Shown: positions 18,679 to 27,864, numbered from the stretch's first letter. The stretch is 64,000 nucleotides of DNA from Sporosarcina sp. JAI121 (GCF_013408665.1 NZ_JACCCL010000001.1:1999136-2063135); one strand, 5' to 3'. Program-made: numbers and translations. Notes: a model not told the origin generated them from the letters alone.

Positions 18679-18964
18679 AACTGTACGACGGATTTCGTAT
18701 ACTCTACGACAGATGGAAAACTGTACGACGGATTTCGTGAACTCTACGACAGGCGGTCCGAACCATACGACGGAATACGTATACTCTATGACAGACTGAA
18801 AACTGTACGACGGATTTCGTGAACTCTACGACAGGCGGTCCGAACCATACGACGGAATACGTATACTCTACGACAGACGGAAAACTGTACGACGGATTTC
18901 GAACTCTACGACAGGCGATACGAACTGTACGACGGAATGTTTAAACTCTACGACATACGACAAC
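18679..18964 (+). repeat. Right ACGAC repeat array beside the NERD gene
   Basis: Seven units of 40 or 42 bp, each made of two half-units: AACTGTACGACGGATTTCGT (type A) and ACTCTACGACAGGCGGTC (type B). CGAC cores start at 18686, 18707, 18726, 18747, 18768, 18789 (here TGAC), 18808, 18829, 18850, 18871, 18890, 18909, 18930 and 18951; every step is 19 or 21. Two consecutive units (18719-18800) are repeated almost exactly as 18801-18882, showing recent 82-bp duplication. Orientation matches the left array. Confidence 0.93.
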
Positions 18965-18993
18965 AAAACCCTATATACCCACCAAATATAATT

Positions 18994-19043
18994 AAAAATA
19001 GCCGCCTAGCTACCCGAATGAACTTCGGGCCGCTTGGCGGCTA
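18994..19043 (-). terminator. Terminator of the infC-rpmI-rplT operon
   Basis: TAGCCGCC / GGCGGCTA outer stem and CCGAA / TTCGG inner stem; on the minus strand followed by TTTTTAATT. It lies 14 bp after the rplT stop. Confidence 0.9.
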
Positions 19044-19056
19044 CTATTTGCCGTTC

Positions 19057-19416
19057 TTATTTTGCGATTGATTTTTTCGCTGCATCTGCAAGTTGTGTGA
19101 ACGCTTGTGCGTCAGTCACTGCAAGATCAGCAAGCATTTTACGGTTAACATCGATGCCAGCTACTTTCAAGCCGTGCATTAAAGTGCTGTATGAAAGACC
19201 GTTGATACGCGCAGCCGCATTGATACGTGTGATCCATAATTTACGGAATTCACGTTTCTTTTGACGACGGTCACGGTATGCATAGTTGAATGATTTCATT
19301 ACCTGTTGGTTTGCTACTTTGTAAAGTCTATGTTTTGAACCAAAGTAACCTTTTGCTAATTTCAATACTCGATTACGACGCTTGCGCGTCACTGTTCCAC
19401 CTTTTACGCGTGGCAT
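19057..19416 (-). CDS. rplT: 50S ribosomal protein L20
   Basis: A 119-residue, very basic protein, the standard length of L20, with the conserved start [20 protein letters not shown] and a [20 protein letters not shown] segment. It binds 23S rRNA early in 50S assembly and, in Bacillus, represses its own operon by binding the infC leader. It is the last gene of infC-rpmI-rplT, followed by a strong terminator. An AGGAGG site precedes the ATG. Confidence 0.98.
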   Translation of the reverse strand: MPRVKGGTVTRKRRNRVLKLAKGYFGSKHRLYKVANQQVMKSFNYAYRDRRQKKREFRKLWITRINAAARINGLSYSTLMHGLKVAGIDVNRKMLADLAVTDAQAFTQLADAAKKSIAK

Positions 19417-19460
19417 AGTTCATTACCTCCTGCTTTTCTGTCCGATTGTGTTTTGATTTA

Positions 19461-19658
19461 TTACATGTAAGTGATCATTTGGCGAATACGTTTGAAGTCG
19501 CCTGAAGAAACGAGTGAAGCTTTACGCAGGTGGCGTTTTGCTTTTGTCGGTTTGTTTGCAAATAAGTGACTTGTGTAAGCACGGCCGCGTTTCAGTTTAC
19601 CAGAACCGGTTTTTTTGAAACGTTTCGCTGAACCGCGGTGAGTTTTCATTTTTGGCAT
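19461..19658 (-). CDS. rpmI: 50S ribosomal protein L35
   Basis: A 65-residue basic protein, normal for L35, starting [20 protein letters not shown] with the typical [14 protein letters not shown] segment. It is part of the large ribosomal subunit and lies between infC and rplT in the canonical order. GGAGG precedes the ATG by about seven bases. Confidence 0.98.
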   Translation of the reverse strand: MPKMKTHRGSAKRFKKTGSGKLKRGRAYTSHLFANKPTKAKRHLRKASLVSSGDFKRIRQMITYM

Positions 19659-19685
19659 GTTCTGTTCCTCCTAAATCTTTCATTG

Positions 19686-20204
19686 TTACTCTTTATCAGC
19701 AGTTGGTGCAAGCACTAGGAACATGCTTCGACCTTCCATCTTCGGTCGTTGTTCAACCGTAGATACATCTTTGCACGCTTCTGCGAAACGGTCAAGGACG
19801 CGCTGTCCGATTTCCTTGTGCGTAATCGCACGACCGCGGAAACGGATGGAAGCTTTTACTTTGTCGCCTTTTTCAAGGAACTTGATAGCGTTCCGTAGTT
19901 TTGTCTGGAAATCATGCTCATCGATCGTCGGGCTTAACCGAACTTCTTTAAGCAGTATGATTTTCTGATTCTTACGGACTTCGCGATCCTTTTTCTGCTG
20001 TTCGAATTTGAACTTTCCGTGGTCCATGATACGAGCCACTGGGGGTTTCGCTGTTGGAGCTACAAGGACAAGATCCAAATTCGCAAGAGCGGCAATTTCT
20101 AGTGCCTCAGTGCGTGTTTTGATTCCGAGCTGATCGCCGTTGTGATCGATAATGCGCAGCTCGCGGGCACGGATGCCCTCATTTACGTACATGTCTTTGC
20201 TAAT
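19686..20204 (-). CDS. infC: Translation initiation factor IF-3
   Basis: A 172-residue IF-3 with the N-terminal [15 protein letters not shown] region (here [11 protein letters not shown]), the linker [14 protein letters not shown] and the C-terminal domain [19 protein letters not shown] and [13 protein letters not shown]. It prevents premature subunit joining and checks initiator tRNA. There is no ATG at the right place: the strong site GGAGGTGG is followed eight bases later by ATT at 20204, the non-standard start typical of infC (an ATT at 20210 is only two bases from the site). Using a rare start allows IF-3 to repress its own translation. Confidence 0.93.
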   Translation of the reverse strand: MSKDMYVNEGIRARELRIIDHNGDQLGIKTRTEALEIAALANLDLVLVAPTAKPPVARIMDHGKFKFEQQKKDREVRKNQKIILLKEVRLSPTIDEHDFQTKLRNAIKFLEKGDKVKASIRFRGRAITHKEIGQRVLDRFAEACKDVSTVEQRPKMEGRSMFLVLAPTADKE

Positions 20205-20212
20205 AGTAATCC

Positions 20213-20454
20213 ACCTCCGGATATTTCTCGAATACATGGTTTGGGTATACCGTCCGTTCGGAGCGGCCCCACAGGTCCATCCAATAAAAAAAGGTAGACA
20301 AATTGGATTTGTCTACCCGCGTATGTGTACGTGCAAATGCACGGCACTTCACTCATGTGTTGACCTGTCAACAACGTTTTTGCGTCGAACAGGTGAGAAG
20401 CGGGTAGCCTCTTCTTATACCACAAACTGTATTCAGTCATTACTAACCTTAATT
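20213..20454 (-). promoter_or_regulatory. L20-type leader (attenuator) of infC-rpmI-rplT
   Basis: A leader of about 240 nt lies between the promoter and the infC start. It holds a perfect 11-bp stem (GGTAGACAAAT / ATTTGTCTACC, 20293-20317) with a 3-nt loop followed by seven Ts, a textbook intrinsic terminator placed before the gene. Bacilli control this operon by L20 binding to such a leader and causing premature termination; position and structure fit that element. The alternative antiterminator pairing was not worked out. Confidence 0.85.
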
Positions 20455-20483
20455 ACTTTAACACGAGACGATTAGAGTGTCAA
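20455..20483 (-). promoter_or_regulatory. Promoter of the infC operon
   Basis: TTGACA, exactly 17 bp, TAAAGT on the minus strand; a strong vegetative promoter starting ten bases after the thrS stop codon. Confidence 0.88.
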
Positions 20484-20492
20484 CTATTTTAA

Positions 20493-22427
20493 TTATATAT
20501 TACTTACTTCTTGTTTTAATTTTGCTAGGAAATCGTCGAACGGAATGCTTTCTGAATTCTGCTCGCCGTATTTTCGGACATTCACTTCTCCCGACTCAAC
20601 TTCCTTGTCGCCGAGAACGAGCATATAAGGAACTTTTTGCATTTGCGCTTCTCTAATTTTGTAACCGATTTTCTCTTCACGGCTGTCAATATTAACACGG
20701 AATCCAGCAGCGACCAGTTTTTCGCGTACACCATCCGCGTAATCGAAATGCACATCCGGTGAAACTGGAATAACTTCTACTTGGACAGGTGCTAGCCAAG
20801 TCGGGAATGCGCCTTTATATTCCTCAATCAGGAATGCAACAAAACGTTCCATCGTTGAGACGACACCACGGTGAATAACGACTGGACGGTGCTGTTTTCC
20901 GTCCTCACCCACATACGTAAGATCAAAGCGTTCAGGAAGAAGGAAGTCCAGTTGAACTGTGGATAATGTTTCCTCCATACCGATTGCTGTTTTCACTTGA
21001 ACGTCAAGTTTAGGTCCGTAGAACGCGGCTTCCCCTTCGGCTTCAACATAATCGAGACCAAGTTCATCCATCGCTTCTTTCAGCATCGTTTGTGCGCGAT
21101 TCCACATTGCATCGTCGTCAAAATACTTTTCTTTATCCGCCGGATCCCGGTATGAAACACGGAAAGAATAATCATCGATGTTGAAATCTTTATAGACATC
21201 AATAACAAGTTGTACGACGCGTTTGAATTCGTCCTTGATCTGATCGGGACGGACGAAAATATGTGCATCGTTCAAAGTCATTCCTCGAACGCGTTGCAAC
21301 CCCGATAGCGCCCCCGACATTTCATAGCGATGCATTGTACCAAGTTCCGCGATACGCAACGGCAAGTTTCTATAAGAATGGATGCCATTTTTGTATATCA
21401 TCATGTGATGCGGGCAGTTCATCGGACGAAGGACGAGGTCTTCATTATCCATACTCATTACTGGGAACATGCCATCCTGGTAGTGATCCCAATGACCCGA
21501 AGTTTTATATAGTTCCACACTACCGAGAACTGGTGTATAGACGTGATCATAGCCAAGCTTCTCTTCTTTATCAACGATGTATCTCTCGATGATACGGCGG
21601 ATTGTCGCTCCTTTTGGCAGCCACATCGGCAAACCTTGACCCACTTTCTGCGAGTTCATGAATAAGTTCAATTCTTTACCGATTTTGCGATGATCACGCT
21701 CTTTCGCTTCTTCCAAAAGACGCAAATGTTCTTTCAGTTCATCTTTTTTGAAGAATGCTGTCCCATAAATCCGCTGTAGCATTTTGTTATTTGAATCGCC
21801 GCGCCAATATGCGCCTGCGATGCTAAGTAGCTTGAATTCCTTTAACTTCGATGTTGACGGAACGTGGACACCACGGCATAAGTCGAAGAAATCGCCTTGT
21901 TCGTAAATGGATACTTGCTCGCCCTCTGGAATCGCTTCAAGAAGTTCCAGTTTGTATTCATCGTCAATTTCCTGGAAACGCTTTTCTGCTTCTTCGCGGG
22001 ATACGTCATGACGAATCACTTCGAAGTTTTCAGCAATAATTTTTTTCATCTCTTTTTCCAATTCAGGTAAATCTTCAGCTGTAATTGGCTCGGGCGAATC
22101 AATGTCATAATAAAAGCCGTTCTGGATAACCGGTCCGATACCCAGTTTTGCATCAGGATACTTGCGTTTCACTGCCTGTGCAAGTAAATGGGCCGTACTA
22201 TGGCGCAGTATTTCAAGCGCTTCCGGTGATTGGGGAGTAATAATCGCGATGTCGCCATCTTCCGTAATCGGTGATTTCAAGTCCACTAATTTATCTCCTA
22301 CTTTTCCTGCCAATGCACTTTTCCGTAGTCCCGGGCTAATAGACCCCGCAACTTCTTCAGTAGTAGTACCAAGGGGGAATTCTTTCACTGCCCCGTCGGG
22401 AAATTTTAAATTAATCATATCTGCCAT
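20493..22427 (-). CDS. thrS: Threonyl-tRNA synthetase
   Basis: A 644-residue class II synthetase of normal length: an N-terminal TGS domain ([22 protein letters not shown]), the editing domain with [10 protein letters not shown], the catalytic core with [11 protein letters not shown] and [23 protein letters not shown], and an anticodon-binding end. The ATG at 22427 follows GAGGAG by about nine bases; the long upstream open frame is the T-box leader read in frame and is not protein. There is no clear terminator before the infC promoter, so some read-through is possible. Confidence 0.97.
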   Translation of the reverse strand: MADMINLKFPDGAVKEFPLGTTTEEVAGSISPGLRKSALAGKVGDKLVDLKSPITEDGDIAIITPQSPEALEILRHSTAHLLAQAVKRKYPDAKLGIGPVIQNGFYYDIDSPEPITAEDLPELEKEMKKIIAENFEVIRHDVSREEAEKRFQEIDDEYKLELLEAIPEGEQVSIYEQGDFFDLCRGVHVPSTSKLKEFKLLSIAGAYWRGDSNNKMLQRIYGTAFFKKDELKEHLRLLEEAKERDHRKIGKELNLFMNSQKVGQGLPMWLPKGATIRRIIERYIVDKEEKLGYDHVYTPVLGSVELYKTSGHWDHYQDGMFPVMSMDNEDLVLRPMNCPHHMMIYKNGIHSYRNLPLRIAELGTMHRYEMSGALSGLQRVRGMTLNDAHIFVRPDQIKDEFKRVVQLVIDVYKDFNIDDYSFRVSYRDPADKEKYFDDDAMWNRAQTMLKEAMDELGLDYVEAEGEAAFYGPKLDVQVKTAIGMEETLSTVQLDFLLPERFDLTYVGEDGKQHRPVVIHRGVVSTMERFVAFLIEEYKGAFPTWLAPVQVEVIPVSPDVHFDYADGVREKLVAAGFRVNIDSREEKIGYKIREAQMQKVPYMLVLGDKEVESGEVNVRKYGEQNSESIPFDDFLAKLKQEVSNI

Positions 22428-22461
22428 TGTTAAGCACTCCTCTTTATTATTATTGAAAAAC

Positions 22462-22850
22462 AAAAAAAGCCCCATCCCTGGAAAGGGACGAAGCTTTAGC
22501 TCGCGGTTCCACCCTTCTTCCTTCAATCCAAAAAATGAAAAGCGTAAGTAGCCTATGAAGACGTGACAGGCATAAGACAGGTTGGCTAGTGGTGTTTTCC
22601 CACATAGCTGTACTGACCAAATACCAGAGCGTCTGACCGCTGGAGCTAAACAAACATTGGAAAGATGAAGCTTGACGTCGGATAACGGACCGGATTCCGT
22701 CATCGGCTACTGCAAATTTCACCGATGCTGCTTCGAGGTGGTAAATCTTCAGTCTATCCTTCAGGGCTTCCAGCCATTGACCCCGTTCTCTATAGGCGAA
22801 CAAAAAGATTGTTGTCCTCTTCCATGCATTTCTGATTATTAATTAAAATT
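22462..22850 (-). promoter_or_regulatory. T-box riboswitch of thrS
   Basis: The leader contains the conserved T-box AGGGTGGAACCGCGA at 22501-22515 and, right after it, a terminator (arms 22484-22496 and 22467-22479 with GU pairs) followed by seven Ts. Uncharged tRNA-Thr is expected to bind and favour the antiterminator, switching thrS on during threonine starvation. A candidate ACC (Thr) specifier codon followed by A is at 22740-22742 in the Stem I region; this placement is tentative. Confidence 0.93.
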
Positions 22851-22851
22851 G

Positions 22852-22880
22852 AGTATACGTTGATTGTATCGTAATTGCAA
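22852..22880 (-). promoter_or_regulatory. Promoter of the thrS leader
   Basis: TTGCAA, exactly 17 bp, TATACT on the minus strand, just ahead of the T-box leader. Confidence 0.8.
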
Positions 22881-22890
22881 GCCCGTTTTA

Positions 22891-23631
22891 TCAAACACCG
22901 ATAAGTTCTTCATAAGTGATTTCAACCATGCCGGGAATTTCCGTTGGCGAAACACCAAGCAAGTCACACGGACGCCCGATTTTGTCAATTTTGCCATCTT
23001 TAATTTTCACAATGCGATCTGCGAGTGCGTGGGCATCATTTTGATTATGTGTCACAAATATAGCGGTTGTTTTTGCTTTCTTTAAAATCCGTCTAAGATC
23101 TTCGCGAATTTTCACTTGTAAATCTGTATCCAGATTACTGAATGGCTCATCAAGAAGAATCAGTTCCGGTTCGGGAGCCATTGCTCTTGCAAGTGCAACC
23201 CGTTGCTGCTGTCCTCCGCTTAATTGGTGAGGGTAACGTTTTTCAAACCCTGTAAGTTCAACAAGTTCAAGCACTTCTTGCACCCGTTTATTTTTGTCTT
23301 TCTTACTCATTTTCGGGAGGCCGAAAAGAACATTATCCTCAACACTCATATGTGGGAAAAGTGCATAGTCCTGAAAAACCATACCAATTCCCCGTTTTTC
23401 CGGTTGCAGGAAGGTCTGGTCGCAAAACATCTTCTTGCCGTTCAAGGTAAATGAACCTCCTAAGGGCATTTCTAGTCCTGCAATTAAGCGAAGAAGTGTA
23501 CTTTTTCCACTTCCACTACGGCCAAGTATTGAAATAACTTCTCCTTTTTCCACCGCGAAGGAAAAATCATCAACAGTTTTCAATGGAGATTTGGGATAAG
23601 TGAACTGCAGATTTTTAATATTCATAAACAT
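22891..23631 (-). CDS. fbpC: Iron(III) ABC transporter ATP-binding protein
   Basis: A 246-residue ABC ATPase. Walker A GRSGSGKST is at residues 37-45; the Q-loop, signature LSGGQQQR and Walker B LILLDEPFSNLD follow. It powers uptake through the upstream permease. The ATG at 23631 lies one base after the permease stop and has GAGGAG ten bases upstream; the longer frame to 23679 overlaps the permease and is less likely. At 246 residues it lacks the long C-terminal TOBE region of larger FbpC/PotA-type ATPases. It is the last gene of the Fur-controlled operon. Confidence 0.88.
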   Translation of the reverse strand: MFMNIKNLQFTYPKSPLKTVDDFSFAVEKGEVISILGRSGSGKSTLLRLIAGLEMPLGGSFTLNGKKMFCDQTFLQPEKRGIGMVFQDYALFPHMSVEDNVLFGLPKMSKKDKNKRVQEVLELVELTGFEKRYPHQLSGGQQQRVALARAMAPEPELILLDEPFSNLDTDLQVKIREDLRRILKKAKTTAIFVTHNQNDAHALADRIVKIKDGKIDKIGRPCDLLGVSPTEIPGMVEITYEELIGV

Positions 23632-23632
23632 A

Positions 23633-25264
23633 TTATTCCCGCTCCTCTCTGAGTAACTTATGGAAAACGAAGATTGCAATCGTGCTCACACCGACAATCA
23701 GTAATGAGGCTTGAGATGCCTCCATGATCTTTTCATCACTTGCGTATTGGAACGCCTTTGTAGCCAGTGTATCGTAATTAAAAGGCCGTAAAATTAAAGT
23801 TAACGGAATTTCTTTTAATATGTCTACAAACACAAGTATAAATCCGCTGATAATGGCACCTTTCATCATGGGAACATCCACCCTGAAAAATGTCCGAAGA
23901 CTGTTTGCTCCAAGCATACGGGATGCATCACGGAAATCCGTTCCTATTTTATCGAAACCTGATTCAATCGAATTATAACCGATCGCAAAAAATCGGATGA
24001 TATATGCGCTTATAAGCATGAAAAGATTGACGCTCAAAACAAGTTCTGAATCTATACCAAAGTATTGATAAACGGGCGCAAAGAACCGGTCAAGCGCAAT
24101 AAACGTTGTAATAACAGCCACAGCGACAACCACGCCCGGAATCGAATAACCGAGGACCGTCAATTTCGGTAACACTTTCGCAAACTTGTGATTGACGACT
24201 CGACTAAAGTTACCGACAACCAATGAAAATACAATTATCAGGAAGGCCCCAAGACCTGCCACGATAACAGAGTTTTTCGTATAGAGTAAAACATCCTGCA
24301 TCGGTACTTTACCGAACGTAAGAATCACCCAGTCAATCAACTGAAGGGTCGGAATGAAAAATGCTACACTGAAAATAACAACTGTATACAGTGTTGCAAA
24401 TACCGCTCTCTTCCCTGTAAGTTTTACGAGAGGAAGCGGCCTAACTTTTGTCGTGGAATAACTATATTGCTTCCTGCCTCGCAGTAAACGTTCAATCATC
24501 AGAATAAAAATAACGATTCCCATAAGAGAGGCAGCTAGTTTGATGGATGATTCCAGATCACCTAGCCCAAACCACGTTTGGAAAATAGCTGTACTAAACG
24601 TCTGGATTCCGAAATACTTCACTACCCCATAGTCGTTCAAAACCTCAAGCACTACAAGACTAGCCCCGCCAATTATGGACACACGGGAAATCGGGATAAC
24701 TACTCTGAAGAAGATTTCCAAAGGGCCTTTCCCTAAAGTGCGCGCACTTTCAATGAGGGAGGCAGATTGGTGAGAAAGAAAGATTCTCGTAATCATATAT
24801 ACATAAGGATAAAGAAACAGTGTATAAATGAAAATTGCACCTGGGACGTTCATGATGTCAAAATAGGCAGGATTCACTACGATATCGAAATGGTTACGAA
24901 GCGTCTTTTGAATGACACCCGTATAATTTATGATGCCGTGATATGTATAAGCACCAATGAATGGCGGAATCGATAAAGGGAGAATTAGCGCCCATTTCAT
25001 AAAGTTCCTAAGGGGAAAATTATATTGAGCAATGAGCCAAGCAAGACTAAGTCCGATAGCAATCGTGAACAACGCTGTAAAGAAAACGAGTGTGAGCGTC
25101 GACTTAATATAGTTAAGAAGCATGAATTCCTTTATATGTGCCCAATTTTCACTAGCTGGAGAAAATATGCCTATTACAATCGACATATTCGGTAAAAACA
25201 GCACGATGATAATGAGTACAGCTGCAATCGACCACCCGTTTACGTTAGCTAAATACTTGTTCAT
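23633..25264 (-). CDS. fbpB: Iron(III) ABC transporter permease (fused two-domain)
   Basis: A 543-residue membrane protein with about twelve membrane segments. It is two fused permease halves, as in the FbpB/SfuB family: the first half carries the EAA loop ESARTLGKGPLEIFFRVVIPISR, cut here to its core SARTLGKGPLEIFFRVV (about residues 167-183), and the second carries DASRMLGANSLRTFFRV. It forms the membrane channel for ferric iron with the lipoprotein gene upstream and the ATPase gene downstream. A hairpin in the gap before it may lower its expression relative to the binding protein. Confidence 0.88.
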   Translation of the reverse strand: MNKYLANVNGWSIAAVLIIIVLFLPNMSIVIGIFSPASENWAHIKEFMLLNYIKSTLTLVFFTALFTIAIGLSLAWLIAQYNFPLRNFMKWALILPLSIPPFIGAYTYHGIINYTGVIQKTLRNHFDIVVNPAYFDIMNVPGAIFIYTLFLYPYVYMITRIFLSHQSASLIESARTLGKGPLEIFFRVVIPISRVSIIGGASLVVLEVLNDYGVVKYFGIQTFSTAIFQTWFGLGDLESSIKLAASLMGIVIFILMIERLLRGRKQYSYSTTKVRPLPLVKLTGKRAVFATLYTVVIFSVAFFIPTLQLIDWVILTFGKVPMQDVLLYTKNSVIVAGLGAFLIIVFSLVVGNFSRVVNHKFAKVLPKLTVLGYSIPGVVVAVAVITTFIALDRFFAPVYQYFGIDSELVLSVNLFMLISAYIIRFFAIGYNSIESGFDKIGTDFRDASRMLGANSLRTFFRVDVPMMKGAIISGFILVFVDILKEIPLTLILRPFNYDTLATKAFQYASDEKIMEASQASLLIVGVSTIAIFVFHKLLREERE

Positions 25265-25296
25265 GAGAAACCCATCCTTTATCTTTTCCGCAACAA

Positions 25297-25323
25297 CCCC
25301 CTTACCGAATTTCCGGAAGGGGG
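25297..25323 (-). other. GC-rich hairpin between fbpA and fbpB
   Basis: CCCCCTTCCG / CGGTAAGGGGG stem with one bulge, just after the fbpA stop. It is not followed by a T-run, so it is more likely an mRNA-stabilising or partial read-through structure that keeps the binding protein more abundant than the permease. Confidence 0.6.
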
Positions 25324-25331
25324 CTCGACTT

Positions 25332-26402
25332 TTATTTCCAGCCGACTTCGTTAAAAATCATAATCGCTTTCGCGTTGTTTTCTCCGAGTGTCGATAATGG
25401 AATATCTTGTTCTTTAAAATCCCCCCAAGATTTGAGGAGTTCTGAAGGTTCAACATTTTCATTAACCGGGAATTCATAATTTGCAGAAGCAAACTCGCCT
25501 TGCGCCTCTTCCCCAGTTAGGAATTCAAGTAATTTAACCGCGTTCTCCGCGTTTTTTGAACCTTTTATGACTCCTGCTCCACTAATATTTACATGTGTAC
25601 CAGTAGTTTCTTGGTTCGGGAAGAAAACACCAAGGTTCTCGGCTACTTTCACTTCCTCCGGCTCTGTTGAATTAAGCATTTGACCGAAATAATATGAATT
25701 CATAATTGCGACGTCACCGATTCCTGCAGCGATTGCTTTCGCTTGGTCCCGATCTCCGCCCTCAGGATTTTGGGCAAAGTTATTGACGATGCCTTGAGCC
25801 CATTCTTTCGCTTTCTCTTCACCATTTATCTCGATGAATGAAGCAAGAAGTGACTGGTTATAAACACTTTCAGATGACCGCACAAGAACACGGCTTTTCC
25901 ATTTGTCTTCCGTCAGCGCTTCGTACGTGGAAAGCTCTTCGGGTTTAACTTTATCTTTATTATACACTAAAATTCTCGCACGTTTCGTCAACCCAACCCA
26001 CATATCGTCAACATCACGTAAGTTCTCAGGTATTTGTTTCGATAAGATGTCACTTGACACAGTTTGAAGGAGTCCATCTTCTTTTGCACGATACAGTCTT
26101 CCAACGTCTGCTGTTAGTAATATGTCTGCTTTCGTTGCAGTTCCTTCACGTTTGATCCGTTCGATAAGTACATCTGCTTCGTCTTTTATTACGTTAACTT
26201 TTATACCAGTTTCTTGTTCAAACTTTTTATATAATTCATTATCAACATCATAATGACGGCTTGTATATAAATTCACTTCCGCCTTTTCAGTTTTCTTAGA
26301 AGCTGAATCAGTATCAGTACCACTTTCCTTTTTAGTTGTACTTCCACATGCAGCAAGTATGAGCATCATGGCAACAACAATTATGTATAAGCTCTTCTTC
26401 AT
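25332..26402 (-). CDS. fbpA: Iron(III) ABC transporter substrate-binding lipoprotein
   Basis: A 356-residue lipoprotein: signal peptide MKKSLYIIVVAMMLILAAC with lipobox LAAC and Cys about residue 19. The mature part begins VNLYTSRHYDVDNELYKKFE, the standard opening of FbpA-type periplasmic ferric-binding proteins, and contains GDVAIMNSYYFG, whose paired tyrosines bind iron in the family. I start at ATG 26402 (TGGAG about ten bases upstream); the frame open to 26516 runs through promoter and Fur box and cannot be protein. It heads the fbpABC operon. Confidence 0.92.
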   Translation of the reverse strand: MKKSLYIIVVAMMLILAACGSTTKKESGTDTDSASKKTEKAEVNLYTSRHYDVDNELYKKFEQETGIKVNVIKDEADVLIERIKREGTATKADILLTADVGRLYRAKEDGLLQTVSSDILSKQIPENLRDVDDMWVGLTKRARILVYNKDKVKPEELSTYEALTEDKWKSRVLVRSSESVYNQSLLASFIEINGEEKAKEWAQGIVNNFAQNPEGGDRDQAKAIAAGIGDVAIMNSYYFGQMLNSTEPEEVKVAENLGVFFPNQETTGTHVNISGAGVIKGSKNAENAVKLLEFLTGEEAQGEFASANYEFPVNENVEPSELLKSWGDFKEQDIPLSTLGENNAKAIMIFNEVGWK

Positions 26403-26437
26403 GATTTTCCATCTCCAGACTTTTAGTTTTTTTGATT

Positions 26438-26456
26438 GAAAATGATTCTCAATATC
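26438..26456 (-). promoter_or_regulatory. Fur box of fbpABC
   Basis: GAAAATGATTCTCAATATC agrees with the 19-bp Fur consensus GATAATGATTATCATTATC at 16 positions. It lies a few bases downstream of the -10 box, so Fur-Fe would block transcription when iron is plentiful. Confidence 0.88.
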
Positions 26457-26462
26457 ATTAAT

Positions 26463-26491
26463 AATATATAATGAAATCCAGTGAAAGTCAA
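26463..26491 (-). promoter_or_regulatory. Promoter of fbpABC
   Basis: TTGACT, exactly 17 bp, TATATT on the minus strand, with the Fur box immediately downstream. Confidence 0.85.
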
Positions 26492-26516
26492 CATAAATAT
26501 GTAGGTATTCAGACAA

Positions 26517-26868
26517 TTCTTTAGGCTAACTTTCGAATAATATGCAAAATCATGAGTTATAACAAGCTATAGATAAACCGAATAAGAACCGTTTCATAAG
26601 TCTTAGATTCGTATTCATTTGGTTGAAGGTATTTAAAACTAGTGATATTTCATTACGCAATCTCATCGCTTTACCCTGATAATGAAGTCCATCGTAAGAT
26701 TTCCCTCATATAAGTAACTGCTTAATAAGCTATGTCAGGCATTTAATTAAATTGCCTATCCCTATGCGCTTATTTCTTTGTGCTTGTCTTATTAATAATA
26801 CGATAAAAGAATAGCTCAATCGTGAAAGGGAAGGCTATTATTATCATGTTATTGGATGGAGGAAAAGA
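26517..26868. other. AT-rich divergent intergenic region, no gene seen
   Basis: About 350 bp of AT-rich sequence between the fbpABC promoter and the YlxY-like gene. I see no convincing frame, RNA gene or terminator. The promoter of the deacetylase-like gene should be near the right end but no clear pair of boxes was found; a sporulation sigma factor is possible but unsupported. Confidence 0.5.
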
Positions 26869-27864
26869 ATGATGATAAAAAGAATCGTTCATATCATTAT
26901 CATTGCCATTGTCTTATTTTCAGTCCCAAAAATTTTCACAAATACACTTCTAGACACTTCTTCAAAATCAGACGTCGAAGGTTCCGTTACTACTTTCTCA
27001 GAAACAACTAATGATGACCTTTATAAAAGAATTTCAGCTTATAATGACAAGCATAAAATCGAACCGACCGATGCAAAAATAGACAGAGTATGGAAGGCGA
27101 TACCCGGGTATAATGGGCTGGCCGTAGATATTGAAGCCAGTTATAAAAAAATGAAAAAAGGCAGTGATATAGATACGACCGAAATGATTTTTAAAGAAGT
27201 ACCGCCCAAAATCCATCTAAACGATTTAAAGCCTTCCCCAATTTTTCGGGGAAACCCGGAAAAACCTATGGTGGCATTGTTGATAAACGTTGCCTGGGGT
27301 AATGAATATATTCCGGGTATCCTTAAAACATTAAAGGATTCTCAAGTAAAGGCAACATTCTTTTTTGACGGAAGTTGGGTTAAAAATAACCCCGATCTAG
27401 CCATGAGCATCAATTTCGAAGGTCACGAAATCGGAAACCATGCTTATAGCCACCCCGACCTTAACAAACGCTCCCGGGCCGATACAATGGATGAACTGAA
27501 AAAAACGAATGATGTAATTGAAGCGACTTTGGGTACCAAACCGATATGGTTTGCTCCGCCAAGCGGAAGTTTTAATCAAGAAACGATCCACGTTGCCGAT
27601 GAGCTAGGCATGAAAACCATTCTATGGACGGTAGATACAGTCGATTGGAGAAAGCCCGCAACTTCTGAAATGGTTAAGCGCGTTCTTGCGGGGGTAAGCA
27701 ATGGTTCGATGGTACTCATGCACCCCACTAAACCTGTTTCAGAGGGGCTGGAAACGATGATAATTGATATTAAAAGGAAAGGGTACCAATTGGGGACTGT
27801 AAGTGACTTAATGAGCGAAAAACGTATTGAAAATCATAGTTTGCCCCTTAAAAATGATAATTGA
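26869..27864 (+). CDS. YlxY-like polysaccharide deacetylase homologue, probably inactive
   Basis: A 331-residue protein with a hydrophobic signal/anchor at residues about 5-22. The C-terminal NodB fold (from about 133) keeps KATFFFDG, the His pair in GNHAYSHPDL (His191, His195), PPSGSF and LWTVDTVDW. However, the first motif, normally TFDDG, is replaced by NVAWGNEY (140-147), so both catalytic/metal aspartates are missing. This is the pattern of sporulation-linked YlxY proteins, so a non-enzymatic role or glycan binding is more likely. GGAGG lies six bases before the ATG. It stands alone rather than near pnp/mlpA as in B. subtilis. Confidence 0.85.
   Translation: MMIKRIVHIIIIAIVLFSVPKIFTNTLLDTSSKSDVEGSVTTFSETTNDDLYKRISAYNDKHKIEPTDAKIDRVWKAIPGYNGLAVDIEASYKKMKKGSDIDTTEMIFKEVPPKIHLNDLKPSPIFRGNPEKPMVALLINVAWGNEYIPGILKTLKDSQVKATFFFDGSWVKNNPDLAMSINFEGHEIGNHAYSHPDLNKRSRADTMDELKKTNDVIEATLGTKPIWFAPPSGSFNQETIHVADELGMKTILWTVDTVDWRKPATSEMVKRVLAGVSNGSMVLMHPTKPVSEGLETMIIDIKRKGYQLGTVSDLMSEKRIENHSLPLKNDN

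Noticed and set aside
17406-18964. CRISPR array
   Set aside because: The repeats are contiguous with no unique spacers, the unit is only about 20 bp with A/B alternation, and no cas gene is present.
18679-18964. Coding tandem repeat (repeat protein)
   Set aside because: Unit lengths of 40 and 42 bp shift the frame, and no frame stays open with a ribosome site.
22428-22703. N-terminal extension of ThrS
   Set aside because: The open frame coincides with the T-box leader, its T-box motif and terminator; the real start has a good ribosome site at 22427.
26403-26516. N-terminal extension of the iron-binding lipoprotein
   Set aside because: It would translate through the promoter and Fur box and would mask the lipoprotein signal peptide.
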